The notes: a model not told the origin generated them from the sequence alone. Numbered from the stretch's first letter, positions 12,400 through 23,930 are shown. The stretch: DNA of 64,000 nucleotides from Undaria pinnatifida (GCA_012845835.1 JABAKD010000029.1:9159194-9223193); one strand, 5' to 3'. Program-made: numbers and translations.

Positions 12400-12458
12400 C
12401 CCCTCGTAGTCCAATGGTCACTCATGACACCCGGGTTCAATTCCCGGCGAGGGAGCCA
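12400..12458. tRNA. tRNA-like remnant (Glu-like) or extended primer-binding site
   Basis: On the plus strand the acceptor arms CCCTCG and CGAGGGA pair. A D-arm-like AGTCCAATGGT and a perfect T-arm CCGGGTTCAATTCCCGG are present, and the sequence ends GCCA. The anticodon arm is largely deleted, leaving about 10 bases, so it cannot be a working tRNA. A genomic CCA suggests a copy made from mature tRNA. On the minus strand the same bases start TGGCTCCCTCGCCGGG, directly upstream of the inverted gag-like copy, where a retroelement primer site would lie. Confidence 0.55.
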
Positions 12459-13133
12459 ATATTAGGCTTTGGGTTTTTTAATGACGGGGTATGACATGGG
12501 GGGGCTCTGAAATTTGGGTCAGGAAAGTAAAGTCTTGAGGCACGATTTTCCACATTACATATTATTGTTTTTTTGTACCTTTATTAGTTAAGGGTCAAAA
12601 ACGGAGGTATTAGTCTATAGACTATCTATAGGTGTTGTTGGGGTATTTTGATATTATTGCTCAGTGTTGGTCTGTGGTGTGCTTGAAAATTGACAGTATT
12701 TTCGGCCAATAAATAATACTACGGGTACTACTACTGCTGTTGTTGGGAAAAACTAGCAAATAGTTATCGTACACCTGGTACCTGGTGATATAGTCTAGTA
12801 CTTGATAACCGTATCGGAGGTGGAATCAGGTGCTTGCTACCGATGATGTGAACCTATTTTTCTTGTCGTTTCGCCTTCCTTACAGATGAACCCTACTACT
12901 GCGCTTGAACTTGCCCATATTTTTATCAACGATGCCCGTTTGATTATTATGGTTGGATTCCGCTAGCTACGGCGTTGGGTACCGATAACGGGGCTTTTTG
13001 AGTTCGAGGCAGTATTGTTTAGCAACATTATATGCTGAAAATTTGAGGCGTGTACTTTGGTTCAACAATCATCATGTTTTGGATGGAGCGCTTTGGATGA
13101 ACGTTATCATGACATTCCACAAGCAGGGGGAGG

Positions 13134-13504
13134 GTTGGTTCGTGCTTGCGGACAAGTCTGATTTACTATAGGATTTTGGTATGTGTGACGGTGGCATCTT
13201 CGGAGATGCGCCGGAACTCATCGTTTCCCGAAACAAAGGGTACAAAAAATTGGTATATGAACGCTACTCTGAGGTTTCGTATGGCAAAATATGACGAACG
13301 GGGAAATGCCCCCTCTTGTCAGTCTTGGCAGTAGTTCATGGTTGAGACTATAGTTGGTTTGTTGGTATTCTTCAATAAATATCAGGGAAAATATCTACCT
13401 AGTATTTTCTTCTCCCATCATGATGACCGGACGGGTGTCGAGACTCTTCTCCGCGTGACCGAGCCCAGCCAGCTTGCACTCCGGCATACGGATTTATCCA
13501 ATTA
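13134..13504 (+). repeat. Right LTR-like direct repeat
   Basis: Partner of 10557-10934. It has short indels relative to the left copy, which points to an old insertion. Confidence 0.75.
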
Positions 13505-13539
13505 CTTGGCGTAAAAGGTTCATACCCCTGACGAACAAT

Positions 13540-13646
13540 ATATTATTATTATAAAAAATGAAAATACACTCCAGCTGTGAGATCGAAGATTTCGTCGAAA
13601 CTCATCTTTGCAAGCTGTGTGTGTGATACTCCGATCGCGCATGTGG
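13540..13646 (+). repeat. Dispersed repeat R1, copy a (left end only)
   Basis: It starts at an AT-rich edge, ATTATAAAAAATGAAAAT, then ACACTCCAGCTGTGAGATCG and CAAGCTGTGTG, and stops after CTCCGATCGCGC. It abuts the right LTR at 13504. Confidence 0.8.
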
Positions 13647-14464
13647 AACTGGATGCGTTACAAGGGAGGCCGATAGGACTATGGGACTGGCAGAGGGAAT
13701 ATTGGACGCCTTCCATGATGGGACTGGCTCTCTACTGTGTAGTCCTAGCTATGCATATATTATCAAACCTTCGCTACCAGTACTCAACAGTCAGAAGCAT
13801 GGCGACAACGCTGGTGCGCGTAGATTTTTCAATTTACGTTGTTCGGTGGAACGCCCTATTAATAAAAGCATCACGGTGCCAACCTCTAGCCAATCTACAC
13901 GCCAAACGTCGCTAACTGCTGATATTATTATCGGCTGCAGACGGAGCGGAGTGCACGAAGAGGCAGGTAGGTGTATTGTTATATGTGCAGCGGTAACGCT
14001 TTTGGTTGGTGCTGTGCCTGAAACATAGGCTGCTACAATTAAGACCATCACATTTCGACAACAACATAGATAGTCAAAATATTAATCCCCGCAACAAACA
14101 AGCTTGAGGCGGTGCCACATTGTTTTTAGGGTGCTGTTGAGCATCCTCCGCGATCTCCGTCGTTGCTCACCGAAAAATCTCATAATTGCTCGTTTCTCGG
14201 AACGCTCATTACGCAGGGTGTTCTCGTGCAAGTGTTCAGCGCACAGCGTGCTGTAATGGACACCGTCCCCGGCTAGCGGCGGCGATCCAAGCTCGAGCCA
14301 GTACGCTATTTCAGAAACCTGTGAACATAGGGCAACGTCGGGTTTGCAAAGGTTACCCAGAGAAAAACGATAACAATCAACCGTTGGCCAGAAGGAGATC
14401 AGAACGGAAAATAGAGAGTCGGCAACATGCGGCAAGAGGTTCAGATTTCTTTCTTGCGATGCGA
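13647..14464. other. No gene recognised
   Basis: Frames of up to 115 codons compete on both strands. The 201-codon minus frame over 14082-14687 depends on the trinucleotide repeat. Confidence 0.45.
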
Positions 14465-14602
14465 GCAGCAGCAACATCAACATCAATATCAACAGCAGCA
14501 GCAACATCACCACCACCACCACCACCACCACCACCACCACCACCACCACCGCCATTACCACCACCACCACCACCAACAACAACAATAACAACAGCAGCAG
14601 CA
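14465..14602. repeat. CAN/ACC trinucleotide microsatellite
   Basis: Mixed CAG, CAT, CAC and CAA runs. The overlapping poly-Pro, poly-Val and poly-Gly open frames are artefacts of it. Confidence 0.95.
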
Positions 14603-14683
14603 ACACGTATATCCCGTATCCCACAGCCGCTTCCGATATACATGCCAACCTGTTCTCTAGCCCCGCCTCCCTCCGCCTTCGAG

Positions 14684-14940
14684 TCATTCCACGGTAGGGG
14701 TTGCACGTTTTGCGCCAAAAAGTCCCTGGGCGATTGAGTTCTTCATGTATGTGAGGAACTGCCGGTCAATCGAGTCATTTCACGAGAGTACATATTGTGC
14801 TAGGACTAAGGCATAGAAGCTTGGTCGGGTTGTGCGGCCGAATGCCTTCGAAGTCATTTTTCGAGTGAGATATTGAGTTCCTCATTCATGTGAGGAGCTC
14901 AGGGACTGACTGATGATGCTGCAACCCTACCGTGGGATGG
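14684..14940 (+). mobile_element. MITE family 3 copy
   Basis: About 257 bp with inverted termini CATTCCACGGTAGGGGTTGC and GCAACCCTACCGTGGGATG. Inside, GTGAGGAACT...AATCGAGTCA and ATGTGAGGAGCTCAGGGAC recall each other. The 54.5-kb copy is the same element reversed. Confidence 0.6.
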
Positions 14941-16129
14941 CTCCTGCCATAAAGGAGCGTAAAAGTACACCAGCTACAAGTCAAGGGCCGATACACCAAA
15001 AGGAATGTGTTCACCTTTGAAGGTGCAAGCCCTAGTACCATGCCGTCTTCCCCCACCTGCGCCCGTCCAGCCTCGATCTCCTGCCAAAGAATATGTATTT
15101 ATCAAACACGGATTAAACGGTTCGGTTTACCCTCTTAGACTAATAATGGTATTTTTCGTATAGATTAGTCAGGGTTGTTTTCGCAGAAACAACGGAATGA
15201 AGACTAGTTTACCAAAATTTATATGTGCGACATAATAAAATAATGTAATGCAAACGCGCACTTTCCTCCGTGTTACGTACAACAGTAGTACTGAGTAGTA
15301 AGTAGTAGTTTCTTAATTATTTTAAACACGCCAGCTGCGAGTTAGACCAATTGAGTGGTCGACAATAATTCTTACGGTAAATTAATGTCAACATATCGAT
15401 CCTGCCGCAACGGGGGCCGTTGTTAACCCCTTCATAATTGCACCCGTCTTTTTGGGGTCAAATAACTTGGAATTAGTGTGGAATAACGTTTGCAGTGCTG
15501 AAAGTTCAAGTAAGGATGTCTGAATACCCTGTCCAGATGCACCAGCCTCACTCAGATCTCGGGGCCAAAGCCCCAAACTTCCTGGCTACTGCGGGTGTTG
15601 ACGATTCAACCTTTTGTGTAGTGTATGTGATGATACGTATCTCGTATAGCAGACAGCAACCAGCAGGAGGCCACAGCTTTTCGTCTCCTCCCAAAATGAT
15701 GGGTGCCCCAAACAATACGATCGTCCTAATTTATTAATTTAGGGACGAAACGTGAAGTATCCTTTTCTTTGCTCGTTGTTTTTCTTCCTCTTCCTTCGTC
15801 CTTTCCCCCCCTTCATTTTTGTGTTTGCCTTTCTCTTACGACTCTCCTGCGAGTTGTTGGGCTTGCTGCCTGGTGTATGTTACGCAATACGCTTGGCCTT
15901 GTATGCCCAAGTCGTCTTACTGCATTATTTGCAATGCACATCTCTGTCTCGTAGTTTGCGCCCATCCATAAAGTTTGTCTCTGAGATAAAGAATCGGCAC
16001 CGACACTGTTGTGCTGGATATTGATGAGTGCAAAAAAATGTCAATTGAAGGTGAAGAACACACACATCACTCTAGCCATCGACGTTGCGAAGAGGGTGTT
16101 CATTTTACCTTTTCACGGGTTTTCGTAGC
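14941..16129. other. No gene recognised
   Basis: AT-rich, with a T/C-rich stretch near 15770-15840 that gives hydrophobic open frames by composition. Confidence 0.45.
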
Positions 16130-16800
16130 AGTTCCCATGTCGTACCATGCCGAGCGATGGTGTGCCTGCCATGGGCCTTCAAGGCATTGCCATGGGACTG
16201 CACAGGGTAACCCATGGCAACCCCTGAGAATTGATATGGCACTGATATGACCGATTCCCTAGGAGCCCATGCCACTTCATAGCCATTCATGGGCTTTCAT
16301 GGATTTTGATTGGTTTTCATGTCAACGCCAGGCCATGGCATGCCATGGCAGTGCCATGGGCTTTTATGCATTGTCATGGGTTTTCATGGCACTGACTGCC
16401 ATGGCAAGCCATGTTTTTGTCATGGTTTTTGTTGTCATGGCATTGCCATGAAAATCTCCCATGGTAATGCCATGAGACAGTCTTATGGCAGTGCCACGGG
16501 AGGCCCACGACACTGCCACGAGACTGTCATTGCCGTGCTATGATACGGCACTCCCACATGCAAGTGAGTGCAAGTGAGTTGATGTGTAAATTGCCTTCGA
16601 AATAAATACAGTACAGCCAAGGCCCATGTCAGTGTGCCCTTGTGATGTACCTTATGGCGGTGCTATGGCGTGCCGTGGTATTCGTACGTACCATAGTTTT
16701 GCAATGGTGTTGTCATGGCGATTTTCATGGCAGCGGCCATGCCGCTGGCATGGCAGTCGACGGGGCCATGACAGCGGTGCCATGGTGCCACGGTAACGCC
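16130..16800. repeat. Degenerate CCATGG/GCCATGGC-rich block
   Basis: The palindromic motif CATGG or CCATG occurs every 10-25 bp for about 670 bp, as in GGCCATGGCATGCCATGGCA near 16331. It reads nearly alike on both strands and contains no coding frame. Confidence 0.8.
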
Positions 16801-17301
16801 TCAGAAAAGTGAAATATTGTGCATCGTTGGGGCTGTCAATACCAGCACCAGGTACTGTAGCGTGCATCGTTGGGATTGTCATATACCATGTAGTGTGTAT
16901 GCGGAGTATAGTTGGGGACCTCGCGGTGCTCGGTTCTCAAGTTTGATCGGCTTGAATAGCGACTACCTGCTGATAATTTTGGAAGCAGCGTACGCATGCA
17001 TACAACATGTAGTTATCATGCATCGCACACTGGTTCAGAGGATACCCGTGTGTACTCGTACAGCTCCATGGCACGCTGTGCTCGCGAGTTGATTTTTACT
17101 GATATGCTTTGCTGTATATCTGATATACGATTGGAAAAGACAACGAAAAAAAAAACTCGAACCAATCCCGTTTTACAGGCTTCTTTTTCGAGGTATCACT
17201 CAGCTTGCCAAGCTTGAGTATTGATCACTCAACTGGTCGCACTCACAGCTGACGTGCATATTTGAAATAATGATGTACCTGGCACAAAAGTCCAAATAAT
17301 C

Positions 17302-17607
17302 GTGCGGCGGCGCGGTATTCGCGCCAAAATCAAGCGTCTCCGCACTAAGCGCGCGCCCTTGCCAAATGTTAGGTACAGTTTCGACTATACAAGAGGGCAG
17401 CCGAGCACTCACCCTCAAAACGTGTCGACTGTACAGAATCTGCCACAGGTACGGCTCCACGACGCCGGCAGGGCTCCCTTGCAGCTCCCGCCTAAAACAG
17501 AAGCAGAGGAGGGCAAGGGAGCGAGAGAAAAGCCATCGGGTTTGAGTGAGCAGGTCGCGGAGATGGAAGAGCGGCCAGACATGGGCAGGCTGGATCAGCG
17601 TCGCTAG
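17302..17607 (+). CDS. Doubtful open frame, basic and Glu-rich (101 codons)
   Basis: It reads RAKIKRLRTKRAPLP early and a charged stretch KTEAEEGKGAREKPSG later. A 168-codon open frame runs antisense over it. Nothing decides between them and neither matches a known family; both may be chance in a GC-richer patch. Confidence 0.12.
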   Translation: MRRRGIRAKIKRLRTKRAPLPNVRYSFDYTRGQPSTHPQNVSTVQNLPQVRLHDAGRAPLQLPPKTEAEEGKGAREKPSGLSEQVAEMEERPDMGRLDQRR

Positions 17608-17706
17608 AGCCCGGTGTTGCAAGCTCGGCAATAAAGGGGCGGGGGCTGTAAGCCCCGTTGAGAAATCGACACACCCTTGGCCGACCTCATGAAGATAATT
17701 CACCAC

Positions 17707-19518
17707 AATAAACCGAGTTGCGTGATGTCAACACAAACGCTTCTACCCATGGTACTTGTTTGTGAGGTTTGCAGCCTACTGAGCCCGCGTGTATTAGCCT
17801 CACTGCAGCTGGTGGTCGTTTCCCGATGGCTCCGATTGCTTCTGCATGGTATGGCTCGACGTTGCACATGTGGTGGGCTGACTGCGCAGCTATGTAGTGG
17901 GTGGTGGGTCTCTTTTGCGGTGGTACGGATTCCTCCAACAATCCTAACGAGAAAAGGAAAGAACCCCGGGTTTCGTATAGCACAGTTGGCTATCAGGGAA
18001 ACCTTGTGACAGGGGCGATCATGCGATCAGAACGAAGAGTTTAATTTAGCGTGTGTTTTTTTTTTTTATTATTACTATTACTGCATTTTTGTTATCCCTG
18101 CAGGATTTCGGTAAAAAAGCCGAAAACCTAGGCCAATTCTTATACAGTAGTCGGATCCGTGAGTCTAAAACCGCAAGACTTTTTCGGACTGCTTTTTTTT
18201 TCCGGGCTCTTCTGGGTCTCCTTCGTTTTGGTCAATCGAGTCGATTGTATAGTTTGTGAGCTCTCTCTGGAGGTGGCTGGTGCGAGGGACAACTGTTGAT
18301 GTATGGCGCAGTCGAAAATCGGTTGAAAGCTGTGTGCTTCGTGCGACCTCTGCAAGCAACGCGTGCTTCGCGCGCAACGAACCTTCGCTCAAGCGGGTTG
18401 GTGGCGCTGGGCTTAGCTGAAAGCCGCCGAAGCTGCGTTCTCGTGGCGTTGCAATCAACCGAGAGCTGCCAAAGCTATAGCAGGCGTTTTCTTTGTTGGC
18501 AAAAGTGACATCGATGCCGCGCGCAGCCGCCATCGTATGATACACGCTGATGGCGGGCGGAGCTAGGAATACGCCACGCTGGCTTCATGGCGAGAAACAG
18601 CACTAATGATAACAGCCAAGCCAGCGTCATCGCTGTTGTATGATACTGCTGTGTGGTACCTGGTATGGGCGTGTGGGCGTGTGGGTGTTTGTGATGTGGT
18701 GGGATGAGCTATGCGATGGGTTTAATAACACGTTTTCGACTGGCAGATCCAGTCGAAATATCGACTTTTTCGACTGAATCTGTCAGAAGAATCGCTCAGA
18801 CGAGAAAAGTGTATTAATAGCCAAAAAGCTCTCTTTCGACTGTGTGCGTAAGAAGCCTCGCTTTAGTCTCCAGCCGAAAAGGGAGGTTTTCGACTGATCC
18901 GACAGTAGTACAAGAATTGGCCTACTGGTATTGGGCTTGAGTCGAATAGGACCGTTTTCGACTGACGGATTCGACGGTGCAAGAACAGCCTTTATAGAGG
19001 GCTGGAAAATGGAGACGAAGTTTTTCAGTTGTTTTGGTCGCTGTGGCTGAAAAAACGGGCATTAAGCGTAGAGAACCGGGCAGCCAAACCGCTTGAGCTT
19101 TGCCACCACTTGCGAGCGCGCAAGGTTAAGCAGGATCGTTCCCAAGCTCATTCGCAGGCCATGACTAAGGGTTAGGGTTAAAGTGCCTACACCGAGGCGG
19201 CCGACCGAACCAGCTCGCTGGGGCCAATACCGCAGACGTTTGTCGCGTTGTATGCTGTAGCGCTACGAGTTGGTGATGGATTCACTCCCGACGCTATTGA
19301 CACCTGCCTACGAGTCAGGGCAACCCCAGCGGGACCACCTCGCGGGTAATTTCCGCGAGCGTTGCTGATGCACCGACGTTTTGGTGCCGGGTGTTTTTTT
19401 TTTTCGAGCCAACTGAGTGAGGCTCGTACGCGTCACATTTTTTCAACCCTGTTGAATTTGGTAAAACGCCAAAATTTAATCAAAAATTGAAAAAATGTAC
19501 GTATCGTTAAGATTGATC
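17707..19518. other. No gene recognised; contains TCGACT-rich inverted sequence
   Basis: GGCCAATTCTTATACAGTAG near 18131 recurs in inverted form near 18922, and the words TTTCGACTG and GTCGAAA are frequent at 18725-18990. A short GGGTTAGGGTTA lies at 19171. Confidence 0.5.
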
Positions 19519-19680
19519 TGTATAAGGCTTAGTTTGGCTAGGTAATTGGTTAACCTTTTACCAGTGGTCAAACGGACTAATACCCTCTAGTTATTTGACA
19601 AATGGCGTCGTTGACAGACCATGGATTTTTAGGTCGTGGACTTGAGTCGCATACATCCACACCAATAATAAATTGGTTTT
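19519..19680 (+). mobile_element. TRIM family fragment: 5' LTR plus first part of internal region
   Basis: The LTR (19519-19600) begins TGTATAAGG and ends TTTGACA. It is followed directly by AATGGCGTCGTTGACAG, the primer-site region, then a degraded T-arm-like segment and ATAATAAA. The rest of the internal region and the 3' LTR are absent. Confidence 0.7.
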
Positions 19681-19739
19681 AGTAACACAAGCGAATTCGT
19701 ATAGATCGCGTTGCTTGTCTCCAGGCCCGAATTAGGCCC

Positions 19740-20190
19740 GATTGTTTTTTAACACGGATCTCGCCGTGGGTTCGTGGGCATGGGTGCAGACAAGGGTATA
19801 CCGGCGCTCTCCCGCCGCGCGGGTGCGTGCTCGTCGAGGCACGAGCAAAAGCGTCTGGTGTGGGTGAGCCAGTGTATATTTTCTTGCGGGATAGCTAGAC
19901 GTGTCTGAGAAAATAGGGACGGTTTTGACTCCAATATAAAGAAAGATCCCGGTAATACACTTCCGGACAGAGCGGATGTCAACAGGAAGGAGGAGGCTGG
20001 GAGGTGGAGGCCGGAAGACGCCGAGAATAGAAAAGAGCGCCACAGGGCGCGGCGTGCATCTCTCTGAGCGGGCGACGGGGCTCAAAGGAACATAAAGCGG
20101 GGAAAGTTTGAAAGATGACGCCGAGCGCGGTGAGGGTGGTGAGGGTGGTATGCGTCGCGAGGGTAGCATGCACCACCCAGTCTCTATACT
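19740..20190 (-). repeat. Dispersed repeat R2, minus copy
   Basis: Its reverse complement matches 21450-21930, including GAGCCCCG and CCTGTGGCGCTC and the CACCTCCCAGCCTCCTCCT segment. GC-rich with no recognisable coding content. Confidence 0.75.
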
Positions 20191-20329
20191 GCAATAAATA
20201 TTACGAACGAAGTGATTCACCATGGGCGGGGTTCAAGGATACCCCATCCTTTTCAAATCCCCCGTCCCCCCGCCCCCGCCCCCCCCGCCCTTAAAAACTT
20301 CGTCCTCCCCCCACCGTTTATACAACTTA

Positions 20330-20612
20330 CAGGATATACTTGATTAACTGATGCATTTCCTTCCACAGCTGTCAGATTTTGTCCCCCTCAAAAACGGTTT
20401 TTATAGAGTCCGCGCACAGATTGATTAACATCACCCCGTTGACCCTCGTACAAGCTACACTGTAGTTCCAAGGGGAGTCGCCGACCTATATCTTTCACGA
20501 GGACACGCACAGTAATACGCGCGATCGGAGTATCATACACAGCTTGCAAAGATGAGTTTCGACGAAATCGTCTATCTCACAGCTGGAGTATAATATTATT
20601 TTTTATAATATA
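20330..20612 (-). repeat. Dispersed repeat R1, copy b
   Basis: Reverse-complement copy containing CTCACAGCTGGAGTATAA at its right end and GTCAGATTTTGTCCCCCTCA at its left; about 280 bp. Confidence 0.8.
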
Positions 20613-21449
20613 CAGGGTTCCTTTCGGGATGCGGGTAACGTGAAATCCCGGGGGTGTCGCAAGGCGAAAAGGGAGACACCGGTAACACACGTATAAATAG
20701 CTTTCCACCTATAATAATGGTGTTACGCGTACTCACATAGATAAACCCCACTGCTCTTCTTAGAGAAAACGCGTGGCATGAGCTAGTAGTGCGTTGCTCC
20801 ACGAAGAAAGAGTAGTAGTACTCAGCGGGAGGAGTGTGATATTATAGCGGTGGGTGCACGTTGTACTGACGTACGCGCAAACGAATTATTGGTAGTCAGG
20901 GGATGCTGTGTACCGTACGTGGAATAGTGCTTGTTGCTACATAGTACGTCGCATGTGTTCGCACTAGGTGGTTAGGGATAGGGTTGACCAGCCAATGCGA
21001 GTCGCTCTTGGATGTTGTACAATAATAAATTGGTTGGCGGCAACAATTTCGATATGTGTGGCGTACGTGGTAGGATTTTCCATGAGTTGGAGATAGTGTT
21101 CAACGCTTTGGTACTACTGTGTTGGAGGGAATCGAAACCTTGATGTACTCCTCGTTTATCCCCGTAGAAAGTAGAGCTAGATCGATAGTGCTCCCGCCTG
21201 AACCCGCCACTAAGTGATGCATGTGGTCAGAAATGTGTGTGTATGATAAGTGTGTACGATAACGGCAACAGACTTAGAACCGATCGACCCAGCCAATCAG
21301 ATGGTGTCCTGGACGCGTGGCGAACGCTGAAATAGACCTGTACCCGATTTTGGCCACAGCAGCACTGTGTAAATACCTGACTTTGGCTATCGCTATTCAG
21401 GAGTTATATATCCTTGTCCCTACCCGCGGATCTACTCTGCTCCAAAAAA

Positions 21450-21930
21450 ATATTTGGCCTGGTCGAGACTCGGGTGCATGCTGCGCTCGCGATGCCTGCC
21501 ACTCTCGCCGCGCACGGCGCCATCTTCCAAGCTTTCCCCGCTCTATGTCCCTGCGAGCCCCGCCTCCCGCGCAGAGAGATATAAGCTGTGCCCTGTGGCG
21601 CTCGTTCCAACACTCGGCTGCTCCCGGCCTCTACCTCCCAGCCTCCTCCTGCTGGCATCCGCTCTGCCCGGAAATATAGTACCGGGATATGTATTTTTGT
21701 TCAAGTAAAAACGGTCCTTACATTCGGACAGATCTAGTTACCCCGCAAGAGAAAAATAAATACACCGGGTCAACCACGCCCATAGACGCTTTCGCTCCTG
21801 CCTCGACAAGCGGCCGCCCGCGTGGCGGGAGAGCGCAGGCCGGTTTATTCTTGTCTGCACCCATGCCCACGCACCCACGTCGAGATCCGGGGCTGAAACG
21901 GCCCAGGGCGGCGCGCCCCCAAACCCCACA
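21450..21930 (+). repeat. Dispersed repeat R2, plus copy
   Basis: Partner of the 19.7-kb copy, in opposite orientation about 1.3 kb away. It continues into a block sharing CTTGTCTGCACCCATGCCCA with that copy. Confidence 0.75.
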
Positions 21931-22309
21931 CGATCCACATGTGTATGCTGCTACAACTGCTGAATGTTGTTGCAACTACTGAGGTTAAGTTAGTCCGGGC
22001 GGTTGCTGATACTGCTGCTGTGCTGCTGCTGATGACGTTAGTTGAGAAGCGGGCCATTGTTTTATGAAAAAAACAACAAAGTACAAAAATTGTAAAAGTT
22101 TATCACAATATCAAAATTTGAAAAACAATTTGGGGTATTCAAGTGACCTTCTCGTCTCAGGGAGACGGGACGCAATCCCTTGCTAAATATAGCCAGCTAA
22201 GCGGCATTTAATGCGCTGAGCGCCGCCACGGAGCTCGGCTGAGATCCAGATATGCTTCATAAAGTACTCATGGCAGGCTAGCTTACCCCGCGGCCGAAAA
22301 TGCGGGAAC

Positions 22310-22745
22310 AAACACTCGGCCGCCGGAGAGCAGCGAGCCAAAAAAAACGAAGAAAATATTTTACAACGTACATATATAACATTCTTATTGGCGGTGGACA
22401 AACGTTTTCGGGTACAACACACGGTGCCTTTGTGGCCAAAATCGGGTACCATTATATTTTAGTGTTCGCCACACCCCCAGGACGCCAGCTGATTTGCTGG
22501 GTGGATCGGTTCGAGGTCTGTTACTGTTATCGTACACACATACACACATTGTGGGTTCATGGGGAGGGTGTTGGTAGACGTTTAGCTTTTTTCTGTTGTG
22601 TGCTGTGCTGTAATACTGCTGTACCAGGTACTACACGTCCTGCTGTAGTACAGGGTGGCACCGTAACACTCGGCCGCCGGAGAGCATCGAGCCAAAAAAA
22701 AACGAAGATAATATTTTACATGTTCATATATATTGTAAAGAATAA
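22310..22745 (+). repeat. Direct repeat pair of about 75 bp, 355 bp apart
   Basis: CTCGGCCGCCGGAGAGCA followed by CGAGCCAAAAAAAA and an AT-rich stretch occurs at 22315 and again at 22670. It may mark the ends of a small element. Confidence 0.7.
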
Positions 22746-23105
22746 AATACACTCCATCAAATATTTTGTTGAAACTATTCTTTGCAAGCTGTGTGTGATA
22801 CTCCGATCGCGCGTATTACGGGTTGTGTGTCCTCATTAAGGATATAGGTCGGCGACTCCCCTTGCAACTACGGTGTAGCTATCAGGGTCAACAGGGTGAT
22901 GTTAGGCAGTCTGTGCGCGGAAACTATAAAACCCGTTTCTGAGGGGGACAAAATCTGACAGCTGTGGAAGGAAATGAATCAGTTTATCAAGTGAATCCTG
23001 TAAGTCGAATAACCGGTGAGGGGAGGGCGGAGTTTTTAAGGACGTGGGGGCCTGATTTTGATCAAAAGGGGGGCGGGAGGGGGGGAGGGGGGTGGGGCAG
23101 CTCAA
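22738..23105 (+). repeat. Dispersed repeat R1, copy c (long form)
   Basis: It includes GTCCTCATTAAGGATATAGG, GTGCGCGGAAACTATAAAAC and GAGGGGGACAAAATCTGACA, and runs on into a G-rich tail. CTATAAAA resembles a TATA box. Confidence 0.8.
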
Positions 23106-23930
23106 TTTGTGCGTGGAAACTATAAATCCTTCTTGTGGGGGAGGGGGGGGGGGTGTGGCGGGGGGGGGGGGAGGGCTTTAGGTCAAATAGACGTAGGGGT
23201 TTACTATACGCGTTGTGCTAGGTCTAGGCGATGATGCGGGTGGTGGGGAAGGAGGGGGCGTTGGGGGCGGGGGTCGGTGGGAATTGCAGCAGCGGCATGG
23301 ACGGCTCTAAAAAGATAATGAGGCGATACTCTGGCGGATTTCGATAATAGGTGGGGCGTTTGAGAAAGAGAGAGCAAGTAAAAAAAAAAAAAAACGGGGG
23401 GGGGGGAGGGTTTCAAGAGGTTTAGGTCACATATAATATTAAAGTACACTCCAGCTATGAGATCAAAGATTTGGTCGACACTGATCTTCGCAACATTGTG
23501 TGTGATCCTCCCATCGCGCGTATAAATCATATATGTAGGGGCTTGCTATACGCGCGGTGTTGGGTCTAGGCGATCGTGCGAGGTGTGGGGAAGGAGGGGG
23601 CGTTGGAGGGGGGAGGGGGGATGAATGAAAGCTACGTCATGGATGGCTAGAAAGATAATGACGTGATATCAATTGCTTAGAAGTGTTTATTACTCTGGCC
23701 GACTTCGATTGTAAGTGGGGCGTTTGAACGAACTGGGCGGGGAACAAAAGGGGGGGGGGGGGGGGCGGAGATGAGTTGGAGCTACGGCATGGATGGCTAG
23801 AAGGATAATGAGATGATATCAGCTGGCTGGTAGTGTTTACTACTCTGGTAGATTTTGATTTTAGGTGGGGCGTTTGAACAAGAGGGATCGCGGGGGGGGG
23901 GGGGGGGGGGGCATTTTAATATGTGCGCGG
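23060..23930 (+). repeat. Poly-G tracts and a tandem unit of about 150-170 bp
   Basis: Runs of 9-20 G occur near 23143, 23160, 23396, 23749 and 23892. Between them a unit recurs about three times, containing CATGGATGGCTAGAAAGATAATGA, then TTACTCTGG and GGTGGGGCGTTTGA. The same unit reappears near 27062 and 32435. Confidence 0.75.
23433..23530 (+). repeat. Dispersed repeat R1, copy d (left end only)
   Basis: Short copy from AAAGTACACTCCAGCTATGA to CCCATCGCGCG, embedded in the poly-G array region. Confidence 0.75.

Larger units (their letters stand above)
10557..13504 (+). mobile_element. 2.95-kb LTR-type retroelement with 5-bp target duplication
   Basis: Two direct repeats bound it (10557-10934 and about 13134-13504), flanked by CTTGG on the left (10552-10556) and right (13505-13509). 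A purine tract AAGCAGGGGGAGGG (13121-13134) abuts the right repeat, as a polypurine tract should. The left end reads TGTTGG and the right CCAATTA, so the usual terminal CA is lost. The 2.2-kb internal part holds gag-like coding remnants but no reverse transcriptase that I can see. Confidence 0.6.

Noticed and set aside
14082-14737. Long frames of poly-Val, poly-Pro and poly-Gly
   Set aside because: They follow the CAN trinucleotide repeat and share no conserved content.
17200-17706. 168-codon minus-strand frame
   Set aside because: A competing plus-strand frame looks equally protein-like, and neither has a recognisable domain or splice context.
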